From the NCBI GenBank assembly GCA_041521345.1, contig JBGOHB010000014.1: a stretch of 64,000 bases of DNA, one strand, 5' to 3'. Source of the DNA: Virgibacillus_N oceani_A. GTDB taxonomy: Bacteria > Bacillota > Bacilli > Bacillales > Amphibacillaceae. The notes under the pieces were generated by a model. That model ran no database searches. It was not told the origin of the DNA and worked only from the letters and a program-made list of their open reading frames with translations. The translations under genes were made by a program, and so were the position numbers. This document shows, piece by piece, positions 35,869 to 45,462 of the stretch. How positions within the stretch are numbered: the first letter of the stretch is position 1; each line of letters begins with the position of its first letter.

Positions 35869-37264
35869 TTGAAGTTGGAAAAGGAAAAATTACAGTCAAG
35901 TAAGAAAAGACCTTTTCATATGCCGGATTCCTATATTATTCTATTCATTATGTTGATTTTAGCTACTATAGCAACATATATTATTCCGGCAGGTTCCTAT
36001 GAACGAGGAGGAGAAGGCCTTGTTCCGACTGTAATTCCCGATAGCTATACAACAGTTGAAAGTAATCCTGTAGGACTGATGGATTTTTTTCTCGCTATTC
36101 AAAGTGGAATGATGGAAGCAGCCAATATTATTTTTCTCGTTTTAATTATTGGCGGTTCATTTGCAATCATTGAGTCCACAGGAGCGATAAATACTGGTAT
36201 AATGCGCTTAATTGACAAAACAAGAGACAAGAAAGTAATACTTGTGATTTCTGTATCTAGGTGTCTTACACACTGCAGTAATTGCATTTATTCCCGTTGG
36301 GGTAGTGATTGCAAGAGCATTTAATTTGGATGCTATTGTGGGAGTAGCGCTCGTTTACTTAGGTGCTTATTCGGGTTATACGGTAGCTGGGTTAGATCCG
36401 ATAACGACCGGATTTGGGCAGGAAATTGCTGGATTGCCGGTATTTAGTGCATTATGGTTTCGGTTTATCATTTATCTATTTATCCTTTTATCATCAATAT
36501 TATATATTCTTTACTATATTAGAAAGATAGAAAATGACCCGAGCAAAAGTATCATGGGAAAGAATCGATTTAGTACGGATTTACAATCAGAATCTGAAGA
36601 TCAAACCTTGCCATTTACCCGAACAATGAAATTTGTGTTATTGTATTTTGCTGCTTGTTTAACTATATACACAATTGGAGTTTTTCAAGATGGATGGGGT
36701 TTAAACGAAATGGCAGCGATTTTTATCATAATTGGAATTGGCACCGCTATTATTGCGAAAATAAATCCAAATGAGTTTGTAAGAAAGTTTGTTAAGGGTG
36801 CTCAAGGAATGGTTTATGCTGCTTTAATTGTTGGGCTGGCCAGATCAATTGTAGTTGTTTTAGAGAATGGAATGATTTTAGATAGTGTGGTTCAAAGCAT
36901 TGCAACGATTATAGAACCCCTTCCTGCTACTATTGGTGCGATAGGAATATATGTGTTTAATCTGTTATTAAATTTGATCATCACATCAGGAAGTGGTCAG
37001 GCTGCGATTGTAATGCCAATAATGGCACCGCTTGCAGATATTATAGAAATCCCAAGACAAGTTGCAGTACTAGCCTACAATATGGGTGATGGATTTACAA
37101 ACACAATTGCACCAACATCAGGTATTCTGATGGCTAGTATAGCTGTTGCAAGGGTTTCATGGGTCAAATGGTTAAAATTCATGCTACCTTTATTATTCAT
37201 TTGGATGATTATTGGAGGTATAGCGCTTATAATTGCTCTCGCCATTAATTTGGGGCCTTTTTAA
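35869..37264 (+). pseudogene. YfcC/ArcD-type permease gene with frameshift
   Basis: Membrane permease of the YfcC (C4-dicarboxylate/arginine-ornithine antiporter-like, DcuC-related) family. The frame beginning at TTG 35869 runs through IILFIMLILATIATYIIPAG and FAIIESTGAINTGIMRLI, then changes frame near 36252. The second frame continues LGVLHTAVIAFIPVGVVIA and SGSGQAAIVMPIMAPLADII to the normal C terminus at 37264. A single one-base change would restore it. It would have transported the substrate of the adjoining M24 hydrolase. Confidence 0.78.
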
Positions 37265-37366
37265 TTATCCGTACCTGTCTCATTCTAGCTTTTAGGTTTA
37301 GATAAGGTAGGGAAAATGAATGAATAAAAAAAGGTTACTTTCCCTAAAGACATGTAAACTTTGATT

Positions 37367-37396
37367 AAATCCCACCTGCATTAGTAGGTGGGATTT
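37367..37396. repeat. Perfect hairpin downstream of the YfcC-type gene
   Basis: AAATCCCACCT (37367-37377) and AGGTGGGATTT (37386-37396) form an 11-base-pair stem with an 8-base loop. No T run follows on either strand, so it is a weak terminator at best and may be part of repeat debris. Confidence 0.4.
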
Positions 37397-37496
37397 AGCT
37401 GTTGTGTATACTTTAAATAAATAAGAGTGATCCGAAAGTGATTTTTTTCAGCTCACTCTCTACTTTTATGTGTCAAATATAACTAGCATTTGAATT

Positions 37497-38110
37497 TGTT
37501 GCCCCAATCGGTGTTTTGGATAATCATTTCCATTTTGATTTCTTTATCGTAGGATGGCGTTACTATGATGGAGATACAATTGTGAATCAATTTACAAGAA
37601 GAATCTTATGTAAGGTTCAAATCGGAGAACGATAGTCAACTGCATATTTTTTAACCGTACTCAGGTACATTCATCAAAATTCAGTAAAAGCAGGACTAGT
37701 GAGAAATGTATTTGAAAGCAGGTGGACAAGTGTCAACGAATATATTCATAGCGTACAAATGGTGGATATAGATAGGGGGGGATTTATTTTCACCTGATAG
37801 GAACAAAGCAATTGAATTATATATCGAATATATGAAACAACCGAATAATGATTAGAGCCTAGAGGATTTTGTCAAAATAAGAAGATCGGACGATGAAGTG
37901 AGAGTATTTTTATATCAATTAGGAATTCGGAATATGCGTACACTGCAGCAAATGGATAAAGAAACCAGGGATGCGGTACTTGCAAAATTGAAGTCACTGA
38001 ATGGCGTATCACAAAGGCAATTATCACGAATAACAGGAATATCTAAGACGGTAATTCAGCGTGCAGGGGGTAGCATATTCGTCCATACAAGAAATGATAA
38101 GGGAGCATAG
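37497..38110 (+). pseudogene. REP-associated tyrosine transposase (RAYT, IS200-like) remnant
   Basis: Several frames together follow a TnpA_REP-type transposase: YIHQNSVKAGLVRNVFESRW then NEYIHSVQMVDID, further FSPDRNKAIELYIEYMKQPN, and 37898-38110 with LKSLNGVSQRQLSRITGISK, the HTH-like C terminus of these proteins. There are multiple frameshifts and stops and the N-terminal HUH domain is nearly gone. A palindrome directly after it (38111-38151) is in the position of the RAYT-associated repeats. 37265-37496 has no gene. Confidence 0.75.
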
Positions 38111-38151
38111 ACCACAGAACCAGATTGGACCGGGGAATCTGTCCCTGTGGT
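38111..38151. repeat. RAYT-associated imperfect palindrome
   Basis: ACCACAG (38111-38117) pairs with CTGTGGT (38145-38151), and CAGATT (38121-38126) with AATCTG (38136-38141), giving a two-part hairpin with GGACCGGGG in the loop. Its position just after a transposase remnant and its GTCCCTGTGGTTC right arm are like the REP sequences mobilised by such transposases. Confidence 0.55.
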
Positions 38152-38320
38152 TCATTTTAGGGGGATTATAGAGCTAATTCAAGTATAGTCAGTGAATAGC
38201 AATATATTACCTGTGAAAAAAAGTCATATTACGTTGAAATATGTCGTTTGTTTTGTTAGTATTAATCTCATATTTATTTTTCTAAAAATTAACCGTATTT
38301 ATGACAGGAGGAAGAACAGC

Positions 38321-39445
38321 ATGAAAGTAGCAGTTATTGGTCTGGGAACCATGGGGAGTATGGCTGTATGGCAATTGGCGAAGCGTGATATATCGGTAAC
38401 CGGATTTGAACAATTTGGGATTGGACATGACCGCTCGGCAGTGGGTGGTGAATCCAGGCTGTTTAGAACTGCTTACCGGGAAGGAGCAGAATATGTTCCG
38501 TTACTGAGAAGCGCTAGTAATTTATGGAGAGATCTGGAGAAGGAATCCGGGAATAAATTACTCAGCATGACCGGCGGATTAACGATCGGAAAAAAGAATA
38601 CAGAGAATGTAAATAATGTACTTACCTGTATTAATGATTTTGATATTGATCATGCGCAATATACTGTGGAAGAGGCCCGCAAGCTTTTTCCTCAACATAA
38701 GATTGAAGATGATGATGCTGTAATTTTAGATAAGGAGTCCGGATTTCTCAGGCCAGAGCTGGCAGTCGTCTCAGCTGTTAATGAAGCTGCAAAACTGGGC
38801 GCTGAGATTAGAAGAAATCAAAAGGTGGAAGCGGTAGAGGATACCGGAGAGAAGGTTATTATTACTGCAAATAGTCAGAAATATGAATTTGATCAGGTAA
38901 TTGTGGCAAATGGCTCCTGGGTAAGTGAACTATTGCCGGCATACAATCAGGTTGTGAAGCCACGCAGAATTATCATGAGCTGGTTTATACCGGAGGATTT
39001 ATCTAAATATCAGGTGGATAATTTTCCCATATTTGCCAGAACCACGAAAGAATATGATTATTTTGGGACACCTACATTGGATAATTCGATGGTAAAAATA
39101 GCATTAATCGGTTCAGAAGAAGAGATCGATGATCCTGACAGATTAGAGCACAACGTCTCCACCAGTGAAATAAAAAGGCAAAGCCACTTGGTGGAAAAGT
39201 ATTTTCATGATATAAATCCTGACCCGGTTCGGTTAAGTGTCCATATGGATGCCTATACACCGGATGAACATGCGATTGTTGGCAAACTGGAAGATAGTCA
39301 GAATATCGTTGTGATGTCCGGTTATTCGGGTCATGGTTTTAAATTGGCTCCGGTAATGGGAGAAATTGCTTCCGATTTAATCGTGCATGGAAAAACAGCG
39401 CATTATATTGAACACTTTAATCCTTCACGGTTTAACCGGAAATAA
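38321..39445 (+). CDS. Sarcosine-oxidase/N-methyltryptophan-oxidase-like FAD oxidase (no covalent-FAD Cys)
   Basis: DAO-family flavoenzyme of 374 residues. FAD-binding VIGLGTMGSMAVWQLAK at the N terminus and conserved GESRLFRTAYREG follow the monomeric sarcosine oxidase (MSOX)/SolA pattern. In MSOX an 8-alpha-S-cysteinyl FAD is attached at a Cys before Y-T-x-(T/S)-P-D; here the sequence reads VHMDAYTPDEHAIVG without that Cys, so FAD is probably non-covalent or the substrate differs. ATG 38321 follows AGGAGGAAG; the open frame from 38192 lacks a ribosome-binding site. It leads the TRAP cluster that ends with a second flavoenzyme. Confidence 0.83.
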   Translation: MKVAVIGLGTMGSMAVWQLAKRDISVTGFEQFGIGHDRSAVGGESRLFRTAYREGAEYVPLLRSASNLWRDLEKESGNKLLSMTGGLTIGKKNTENVNNVLTCINDFDIDHAQYTVEEARKLFPQHKIEDDDAVILDKESGFLRPELAVVSAVNEAAKLGAEIRRNQKVEAVEDTGEKVIITANSQKYEFDQVIVANGSWVSELLPAYNQVVKPRRIIMSWFIPEDLSKYQVDNFPIFARTTKEYDYFGTPTLDNSMVKIALIGSEEEIDDPDRLEHNVSTSEIKRQSHLVEKYFHDINPDPVRLSVHMDAYTPDEHAIVGKLEDSQNIVVMSGYSGHGFKLAPVMGEIASDLIVHGKTAHYIEHFNPSRFNRK

Positions 39446-39516
39446 AACCTGTATAACAGTTAACCGTTGCAGTCTTATTTACAAATCACTCAGAAAAAGA
39501 AATGGAGAGAGCAGCA

Positions 39517-40544
39517 ATGAAAAAAATAGTTTATTCTTCTTTTATCATTTTTCTTTTAGTTTTGGCAGCATGTGGTGGTGGGGAGACAGAGGAATCAGGG
39601 ACTTCGGAAGCGGCAGGCGAATCAATGACACTTCGGGTTGCCGGACAGAATAATGAGGATCATCCCAATACGATCGCTTTAGAGAAAATGGCGGAAACAA
39701 TCAGTGCGGAAACAGATGGAAGAATCGAGATGGAAATCTTTCCTGCCAACCAATTGGGAGATTATACATTAATGTATGAAGAAATCAGTAAAGGTACCGT
39801 GGATATGGGGTTGATTTCCACACCTACGCATTTGGACAGCCGATTGGAAATGAATATTTTACCTTATTTGTTTTCGAATTATGAGGAAGTAAGAGAGCAT
39901 TTTCAAATGGACACGTTCTTTGGAGAAACATTACAGGAAATTCATAATGAGCAAAACATCCAATTACTCGGGTTTTTTGCAGAGGGCTTTGGCGGAATAG
40001 GAACGACCACAGCAATTAATGAACCAACGAATCCGGAAGCTGATAAGGATGTCCTCTTGCGCGTACCGGGAATTGATATTACAACGAACAATGCACAAAA
40101 TTTAGGATTTAACACGGTGTCTGTTCCATATGCTGATTTGTACCAGGCTTTGCAATCCGGCACTGCTGAAGGGTGAACCGGTGGCCATCCATTGGTGAAC
40201 TATTTACAGTTTGGAGATATTATTAACCATATTATCAATACAATGATTTTTTTGAAGCCACTCATTTATTGGTGAATAAAGATCTTTTTGAGGGCATGGA
40301 TGAAACGGATCAGCAAATCATTCAGGAAGCAAGTGATGCATTGACTAATGATAGTTTCGATGTAGCGGAGCAAGATGAAGAGGAATACCGGAATAAAATG
40401 GAGGAAGAAGGAATTGAAGTAGTTGAATTTTCGGATGAAGAGATTCAGCAGATGGCGGAATATGCACGGGAACATACTTGGCCTACAGCTGAGGATTCTA
40501 TTGGTGAAGATTTATTAAATGACCTTCTAGAACATATCCAATAG
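39517..40544 (+). pseudogene. TRAP binding protein DctP with nonsense codon and frameshift
   Basis: Lipobox LAAC (Cys19), then a DctP fold with KDVLLRVPGID (substrate Arg) and PYADLYQALQSGTAEG. A TGA at 40174 stands where the family has Trp (TAEG-W-TGGHPLV). About 50 bases later the frame changes, and the C-terminal part (YYQYNDFFEATHLLVNKDLF, then 40269-40544) follows in another frame. Two independent lesions make an intact product very unlikely. The DctQ and DctM genes after it are intact. Confidence 0.82.
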
Positions 40545-40561
40545 TATAGGAGGAACAAAAT

Positions 40562-41062
40562 TTGAGTGCAATTGTTAAAAAAACGATGAGATATTTAATC
40601 AGTTTGCAGAAAGGGATCATGATTTTATCTGCCATTTTGATTTTAACAGGGTTAGTCAGTACTGTTATTCTACGCTACGTATTCTCCACTGATTTATACG
40701 GGTTGGAAGAATTAATTATCATCCCTGCATTTTGGATGTATTTCATAGGTGCCTCCTATGGCACCTATGAAAATAAACATATATCAGCCGATATCACAAA
40801 GGTTTATATAAAGAGTGAGAAAGTAAAAGGGTATATTAAATTATTTGGTACGTTGATCAGTTTAATCATTGCGCTGGTCTTTACCTATTGGTCGGGATTG
40901 TTTATTGGATGGACAGTGGATAGTGGAGCAACATCCACTGCATGGAACTACCCATTATATATACCGCAAAGCGCTATTTTATTCGGCTTTCTATTAATCA
41001 CATTATATACTTTTTTGGATCTGATTAAGGAATTCAACTACGTAAAAAAACTGAACAAGTAA
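40562..41062 (+). CDS. TRAP transporter small permease DctQ
   Basis: A 166-residue, four-TM DctQ protein (segments about 15-37, 53-70, 93-113, 132-152), with DLYGLEELIIIPAFWMYFIG typical for the family. TTG start at 40562 with AGGAGGAAC upstream. It still encodes a complete subunit although its binding protein is broken. Confidence 0.85.
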   Translation: MSAIVKKTMRYLISLQKGIMILSAILILTGLVSTVILRYVFSTDLYGLEELIIIPAFWMYFIGASYGTYENKHISADITKVYIKSEKVKGYIKLFGTLISLIIALVFTYWSGLFIGWTVDSGATSTAWNYPLYIPQSAILFGFLLITLYTFLDLIKEFNYVKKLNK

Positions 41063-41074
41063 GGGGAATATATA

Positions 41075-42391
41075 ATGGGTGTATTTCTATTAATTGCACT
41101 TGCGATATTAATTGGATTATTAATCATTGGGGTCCCTGTCGTATTTGCCTTTTTGGGGGCCACACTGTTTTTGGTGATAGCTTTGGGCTATGATCCAAGT
41201 TTTTTGCTGCCCTACGGCTATAGCCAATTAAGTTCCTCTGTCCTGCTGGCGATCCCGTTATTCATTATTGCTGGGAAGCTGATGGAATATGGGGGAATTG
41301 GTAAAGTAATTATTGAATGGACAGAATTATTGGTTGGGAAAATTAAGGGTGGATTAGGAATTGTATCCGTGGTTGCCTGTGCTATATTCGGTTCTGTTTC
41401 CGGAAGTGCAATGGCAGCATTATCCACTGTTGGTTCTATTATGTTTGGCAGATTGGACGAAAGAGGCTATCCAAGAGGCTTTGCTGCCACACTTGTTTCC
41501 AATGCTTCTGTACTTGGTCTTCTCATTCCACCTAGCGGCATTATGATTCTTTACGCCTGGTTAAGTAATCAGTCTGTACTGGCGAGTTTTTTGTCTACAG
41601 TTGTACCGGGAATCATATTAATGACATTGATGAGTATTTTTAATGTCATTTATTTAAGAAAGGCAGATTTAAAGCCGGCTTTAACAGATCATTCCTATGC
41701 TGAATTAAAAGTCAACGAAAGAATGAAGAAGTTTGGCATCAAGACGATGGTTGCATTGCCGGGAATCGTAATGCCCATCATTATACTGGGAGGTATATAC
41801 GGCGGAATTATGACAACGACAGAAGCTGCTGCCGTTGCAGCACTGTATGCAATTCCGGTTGGCTTATGGATCTATAAAGGGTTGAAAATCAGAGATTTTA
41901 AGAAAGTATTTATTGATGCGGCAACGACAACCGGGATTGTAATGGTCATGGTTTTTTCCATTATGATATTAAGCCGGATCTATGTGATGGAGGATATTCC
42001 CGGCTTGATCACGAATCTGTTGTTTTCGATAACGGAAAATACTATTATTCTATTACTCATGTTAAACGTATTTATGATAATGATTGGAATGCTCATGGAT
42101 GATGTGAGTGGTGTGCTATTAACTACACCAATCCTGCTTCCGGTGGTCACGACTTTAGGGGTGGATCCGGTCCACTTTGCAGCTATTTTGGCGGTGAATC
42201 TTGGTATGGGAAATGTTACTCCTCCAACCGCGCCGTTATTATATTTTGGCGGGCAATTAGCGAATGCTCCCATTAATGAGATGCTAAAACCAACATTATT
42301 AATTATTTTGTTTGCCTGGTTGCCAACCTTATTAATTGTTACGTTTATTCCTGAAATATCCTTATTTTTACCTGAGCTTTTACTGGATTAA
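41075..42391 (+). CDS. TRAP transporter large permease DctM
   Basis: A 438-residue DctM permease with GGIGKVIIEWTELLVGKIKG, FGSVSGSAMAALSTVGSIM, LIPPSGIMILYAW and the C-terminal TPPTAPLLYFGGQL. 12 bases separate it from dctQ. Similar in layout to, but clearly divergent from, the DctM at 6293. Confidence 0.88.
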   Translation: MGVFLLIALAILIGLLIIGVPVVFAFLGATLFLVIALGYDPSFLLPYGYSQLSSSVLLAIPLFIIAGKLMEYGGIGKVIIEWTELLVGKIKGGLGIVSVVACAIFGSVSGSAMAALSTVGSIMFGRLDERGYPRGFAATLVSNASVLGLLIPPSGIMILYAWLSNQSVLASFLSTVVPGIILMTLMSIFNVIYLRKADLKPALTDHSYAELKVNERMKKFGIKTMVALPGIVMPIIILGGIYGGIMTTTEAAAVAALYAIPVGLWIYKGLKIRDFKKVFIDAATTTGIVMVMVFSIMILSRIYVMEDIPGLITNLLFSITENTIILLLMLNVFMIMIGMLMDDVSGVLLTTPILLPVVTTLGVDPVHFAAILAVNLGMGNVTPPTAPLLYFGGQLANAPINEMLKPTLLIILFAWLPTLLIVTFIPEISLFLPELLLD

Positions 42392-42417
42392 TGAAATGAA
42401 AGGGAGGCTGAAACGTT

Positions 42418-43542
42418 GTGGATTATGATGTTATTATCATTGGAGCAGGGACTGCGGGTATGTCTGCCGGCTATTACTTATCCGAAAGAGGACAAAAGGT
42501 GGCGCTGATTGACGCTTATGATCCCCCGCACAGTGAAGGCGCACACCATGGGGATACGCGGATTATCCGCCATGCTTATGGGGAAGGAGCAAACTATGTT
42601 TCCATGGCATTGCGGGCAAGTGAATTATGGGCTGATTTAGAAGAAAAGGCTAATAGAAAAATTTTTTATAATACCGGTGTGTTAAATATAGGAACGAGAG
42701 ATTCTGACTTCTTAAATAATGTGATCCATACTGCTGAGGAATTTTCCTTGCCGGTAAAGATATTTTCAGCAAGTGAAGTGAATGCAAAATGGAGAGGGTT
42801 TCAATTGGATGATCACTTATTGGGCTGTTTTGAAAGTGGTTCAGGCGTTTTGTTGAGTGAGGAGGCAATTAGGGCATATCGGGAACTTGCCCTTCATCAT
42901 GGAGCGACATTGTACTGGAATACAATGGCAGAGAAAATAGAAGTGACGGAAGCAAACGTGAAGGTAAGTTTTAATGGAGAGCATATTACCGGTAAAAACC
43001 TGTTGATTACGACAGGGAAGGGAACAAATAAGGTGCTGTCCTTATTGGATGTGGAACTTCCTTTAACACCAACAAGAAAAACTTTTTCCTGGTTTGATTC
43101 AAGTGAAGATCTCTATCATCCCGGTGTTTTTCCTGCTTGGAGTTATGATGACGGTAAGCAAACATTATACGGGTTTCCAAGTATAGAGCAAGCCGGATTG
43201 AAAATTGGCCGCCATGATGGTGGTATACCGGTAAACCCGGAAAATGAGCTCGAAGGATTTGGTACACACCCGGAAGATAAAAATGATGTGATGAATTTTG
43301 TAAATAAGCATTTTTCCGAGCCGGGAAATCATAAATCAGGGAAGGTCTGCACATATACTAATTCCCCTGATGGCGACTTTATTATCGATCGTTTACCGAG
43401 ATACAGCAATATTGTAGTTGCATCTGGCTTTTCTGGACACGGCTTTAAATTTGGCAGTGTATTCGGTGAGATCCTCAGTCAAATGATCGTGGATGGTTCA
43501 CCAGAATTGGATATATCCTCTTTTTCTTTGGCGAGGTTTTAG
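42418..43542 (+). CDS. Monomeric sarcosine-oxidase-like FAD oxidase (covalent-FAD Cys present)
   Basis: Complete 374-residue DAO-family flavoenzyme. IIIGAGTAGMSAGYYLSERG binds the FAD ADP part, HGDTRIIRHAYGEG follows, and the MSOX covalent-FAD motif is present as KVCTYTNSPDGDFIIDRLP with the attaching Cys. It should oxidise an N-methyl or secondary amino acid with release of hydrogen peroxide. GTG start at 42418 with AAAGGGAGG upstream, 26 bases after dctM. A decayed copy lies at 13879-14992. Substrate is presumably the solute of the adjacent TRAP system. Confidence 0.87.
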   Translation: MDYDVIIIGAGTAGMSAGYYLSERGQKVALIDAYDPPHSEGAHHGDTRIIRHAYGEGANYVSMALRASELWADLEEKANRKIFYNTGVLNIGTRDSDFLNNVIHTAEEFSLPVKIFSASEVNAKWRGFQLDDHLLGCFESGSGVLLSEEAIRAYRELALHHGATLYWNTMAEKIEVTEANVKVSFNGEHITGKNLLITTGKGTNKVLSLLDVELPLTPTRKTFSWFDSSEDLYHPGVFPAWSYDDGKQTLYGFPSIEQAGLKIGRHDGGIPVNPENELEGFGTHPEDKNDVMNFVNKHFSEPGNHKSGKVCTYTNSPDGDFIIDRLPRYSNIVVASGFSGHGFKFGSVFGEILSQMIVDGSPELDISSFSLARF

Positions 43543-43551
43543 GGAGGGGCT

Positions 43552-43604
43552 GTGCCTGGGACTGCGCTAATTGCTCGTCCTAGCGTAAAGCGTTGTCACT
43601 CCCC
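43552..43604. repeat. Candidate REP-like sequence left of the PucR cluster
   Basis: The spacer after the flavoenzyme contains GTGCCTG (43552-43558) and TGTCACTCCC (43594-43603). A spacer on the far side of the next cluster carries the joined form GTGCCTGTCACTCCC (51907-51921). The pieces resemble RAYT-mobilised repeats common in Bacillaceae; this is inference from the short match. Confidence 0.35.
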
Positions 43605-43754
43605 GAATTTTGTCAAACTGTGTCGATTTGAAATTGAAGTCGTAATATTCAGAATCGAATGGGTAGACCCCCGTGCATACATTCTGCTGTTTTGGGGTGT
43701 ATAATAGATGGTAGGACTATTATACCTTGAACTGGAAAAAGGATGATATTTTAT

Positions 43755-45338
43755 ATGAATATACAAGATACGCTGGCGACAGGGGAGCTGGTGAAAGGGC
43801 AGGTTGCTGCCGGGAAGGGTGGGCTGGCACGGGAGGTTACTTCCATTGAAGTCATGGAAGTACCGGAAGTCATGAGCTGGGCATCTCCCGGTGTTTTAGT
43901 AGTGACGACATTTTATTCCATTAAAGAAGACCGCGACAGGCAAATTGATATTGTGCGTGGGCTAATTGATCTAGAGGCTGCAGGGATTGTGATTAAACTT
44001 GGAAGGTTTGTGGAAGTGATTCCGCAGGCGATGAAACAGCTAGCCGATACATATGATTTTCCGATTATTACGATTCCGAAAGATGTTTCCTATATTGAGA
44101 TCTTGACCCCACTGAATGAAAAGCTGTATAAGGAAAGGCAATGGAAAAAGTCGCAGTCGTTTGCGCCATTACAGGAGATGGAACAGGCTGATTTCTCCTC
44201 CCTGCACGATGCATTGGAAAAATTAACGGCAATTGTGCAATCCCCGATTTATCTGGAGGACAGTAATGGGAAATTGCTTTACACGACAAAGCATTTTCTC
44301 GGGGATGAGTGGCGGAAGGATTCCCATTTATTTTCCCTGCCGACTCACCCATCCTACGCTGATGTATTGAAGGAATGGCGGGAAAAGTCGGGGGCGGAAC
44401 CTTATTTCTTTTTTCAACTTCCCGGTTCAAGGAAGAGAATTATATTGCCGCTTTTTTGGGATGGGGAGTTATTTGCATTCCTTCATATTATATTTGTCGT
44501 ACCTTCCATGTTTCAGCATATGTGTGCCGGGCATATGAGAAAAATCAGCAGCAAATTAAGTCATTTGTTTATGATGGATCAGGTCCAGCGGCAGAAAGTG
44601 TATATTGATCATATGGAGCAAATGCAAAAGGTTAGAATGGATTGGGAACATTTCCAGGAACATGAGGTGATCGGCATGATGCACTTCCATGATCATTGGT
44701 TGGAGCAGACGGAAGATGCTACCGGGGTCATCGATTATGGAAGTATCATGCAGCAGCATATCAATCAATTGATTGAGCGGCTCCAGGTTGGCCATTTCAT
44801 TTCATTTGTACGGCGTCAAAATTTTTTTGCGATGATATTCGGGGAAGAAGTGGATCTTACAAAAATCGTAACAAGCCTGCCGGAGTCCGTGAACACATTT
44901 AATGAAAAGGAAGGCATGGACCTGCATGTGTCTGTCAGTTTTCCTCTGAACAGGCATATTGACTTTGACAGCCAGCTTCATCATGTGATGAAAACGATGG
45001 AAATGGGGCTGAAGTTCAAGCCGGAAAAAAATGTGTATACGTTTGACCAGTTGGGAATGTATGAGATTTTGCTTACACTGACATCCAATGAGTTTGTCAC
45101 CATGTATGCGGAAAATGTGTTGCACCCATTAAAGGGAGAGGATGCCCTGATGGAAACATTGAAAGTGTATTTGGACGAAAACGGCAATATTTCGCGCGTG
45201 TCGGAACTGTTATTTATCCACCGGCGCACATTGAATTACCGCATTGAAAAAATAGAAGAAAGCCTGAATATGGACTTGAAAAACGCAGAACACCGGTTTA
45301 TTCTGAAGTTCTGTACGACGATGAGAGATTTGTTATAG
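43755..45338 (+). CDS. PucR-family transcriptional regulator
   Basis: A 527-residue regulator with an N-terminal PucR-like domain (1-125, purine-catabolism-type, VLVVTTFYSI), a central region of GGDEF-like/CdaR type, and a C-terminal PucR HTH (RVSELLFIHRRTLNYRIEKI). PucR-type activators control purine, allantoin and amino-acid-derived amide catabolism, often by sensing a pathway intermediate. ATG 43755 is preferred, about 12 bases after AAAAGGA; ATG 43743 would abut that site. A terminator follows, so it is transcribed apart from the enzymes it precedes. Confidence 0.85.
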   Translation: MNIQDTLATGELVKGQVAAGKGGLAREVTSIEVMEVPEVMSWASPGVLVVTTFYSIKEDRDRQIDIVRGLIDLEAAGIVIKLGRFVEVIPQAMKQLADTYDFPIITIPKDVSYIEILTPLNEKLYKERQWKKSQSFAPLQEMEQADFSSLHDALEKLTAIVQSPIYLEDSNGKLLYTTKHFLGDEWRKDSHLFSLPTHPSYADVLKEWREKSGAEPYFFFQLPGSRKRIILPLFWDGELFAFLHIIFVVPSMFQHMCAGHMRKISSKLSHLFMMDQVQRQKVYIDHMEQMQKVRMDWEHFQEHEVIGMMHFHDHWLEQTEDATGVIDYGSIMQQHINQLIERLQVGHFISFVRRQNFFAMIFGEEVDLTKIVTSLPESVNTFNEKEGMDLHVSVSFPLNRHIDFDSQLHHVMKTMEMGLKFKPEKNVYTFDQLGMYEILLTLTSNEFVTMYAENVLHPLKGEDALMETLKVYLDENGNISRVSELLFIHRRTLNYRIEKIEESLNMDLKNAEHRFILKFCTTMRDLL

Positions 45339-45377
45339 TCTTTTGTTGAACAGTAATATATCAGTTGTGAAAGATGT

Positions 45378-45412
45378 GAAATAAATCCCTGTATTTATTT
45401 CGCATTTTTTTT
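45378..45412 (+). terminator. Terminator of the PucR gene
   Basis: GAAATAAAT (45378-45386) pairs with ATTTATTTC (45393-45401) around CCCTGT, followed by eight T at 45405-45412. It separates the regulator from the enzyme operon. Confidence 0.75.
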
Positions 45413-45462
45413 ATTTCATTAAATGACACAATCTTTATAATGGTAAAAAAGGAGTAGTATCA

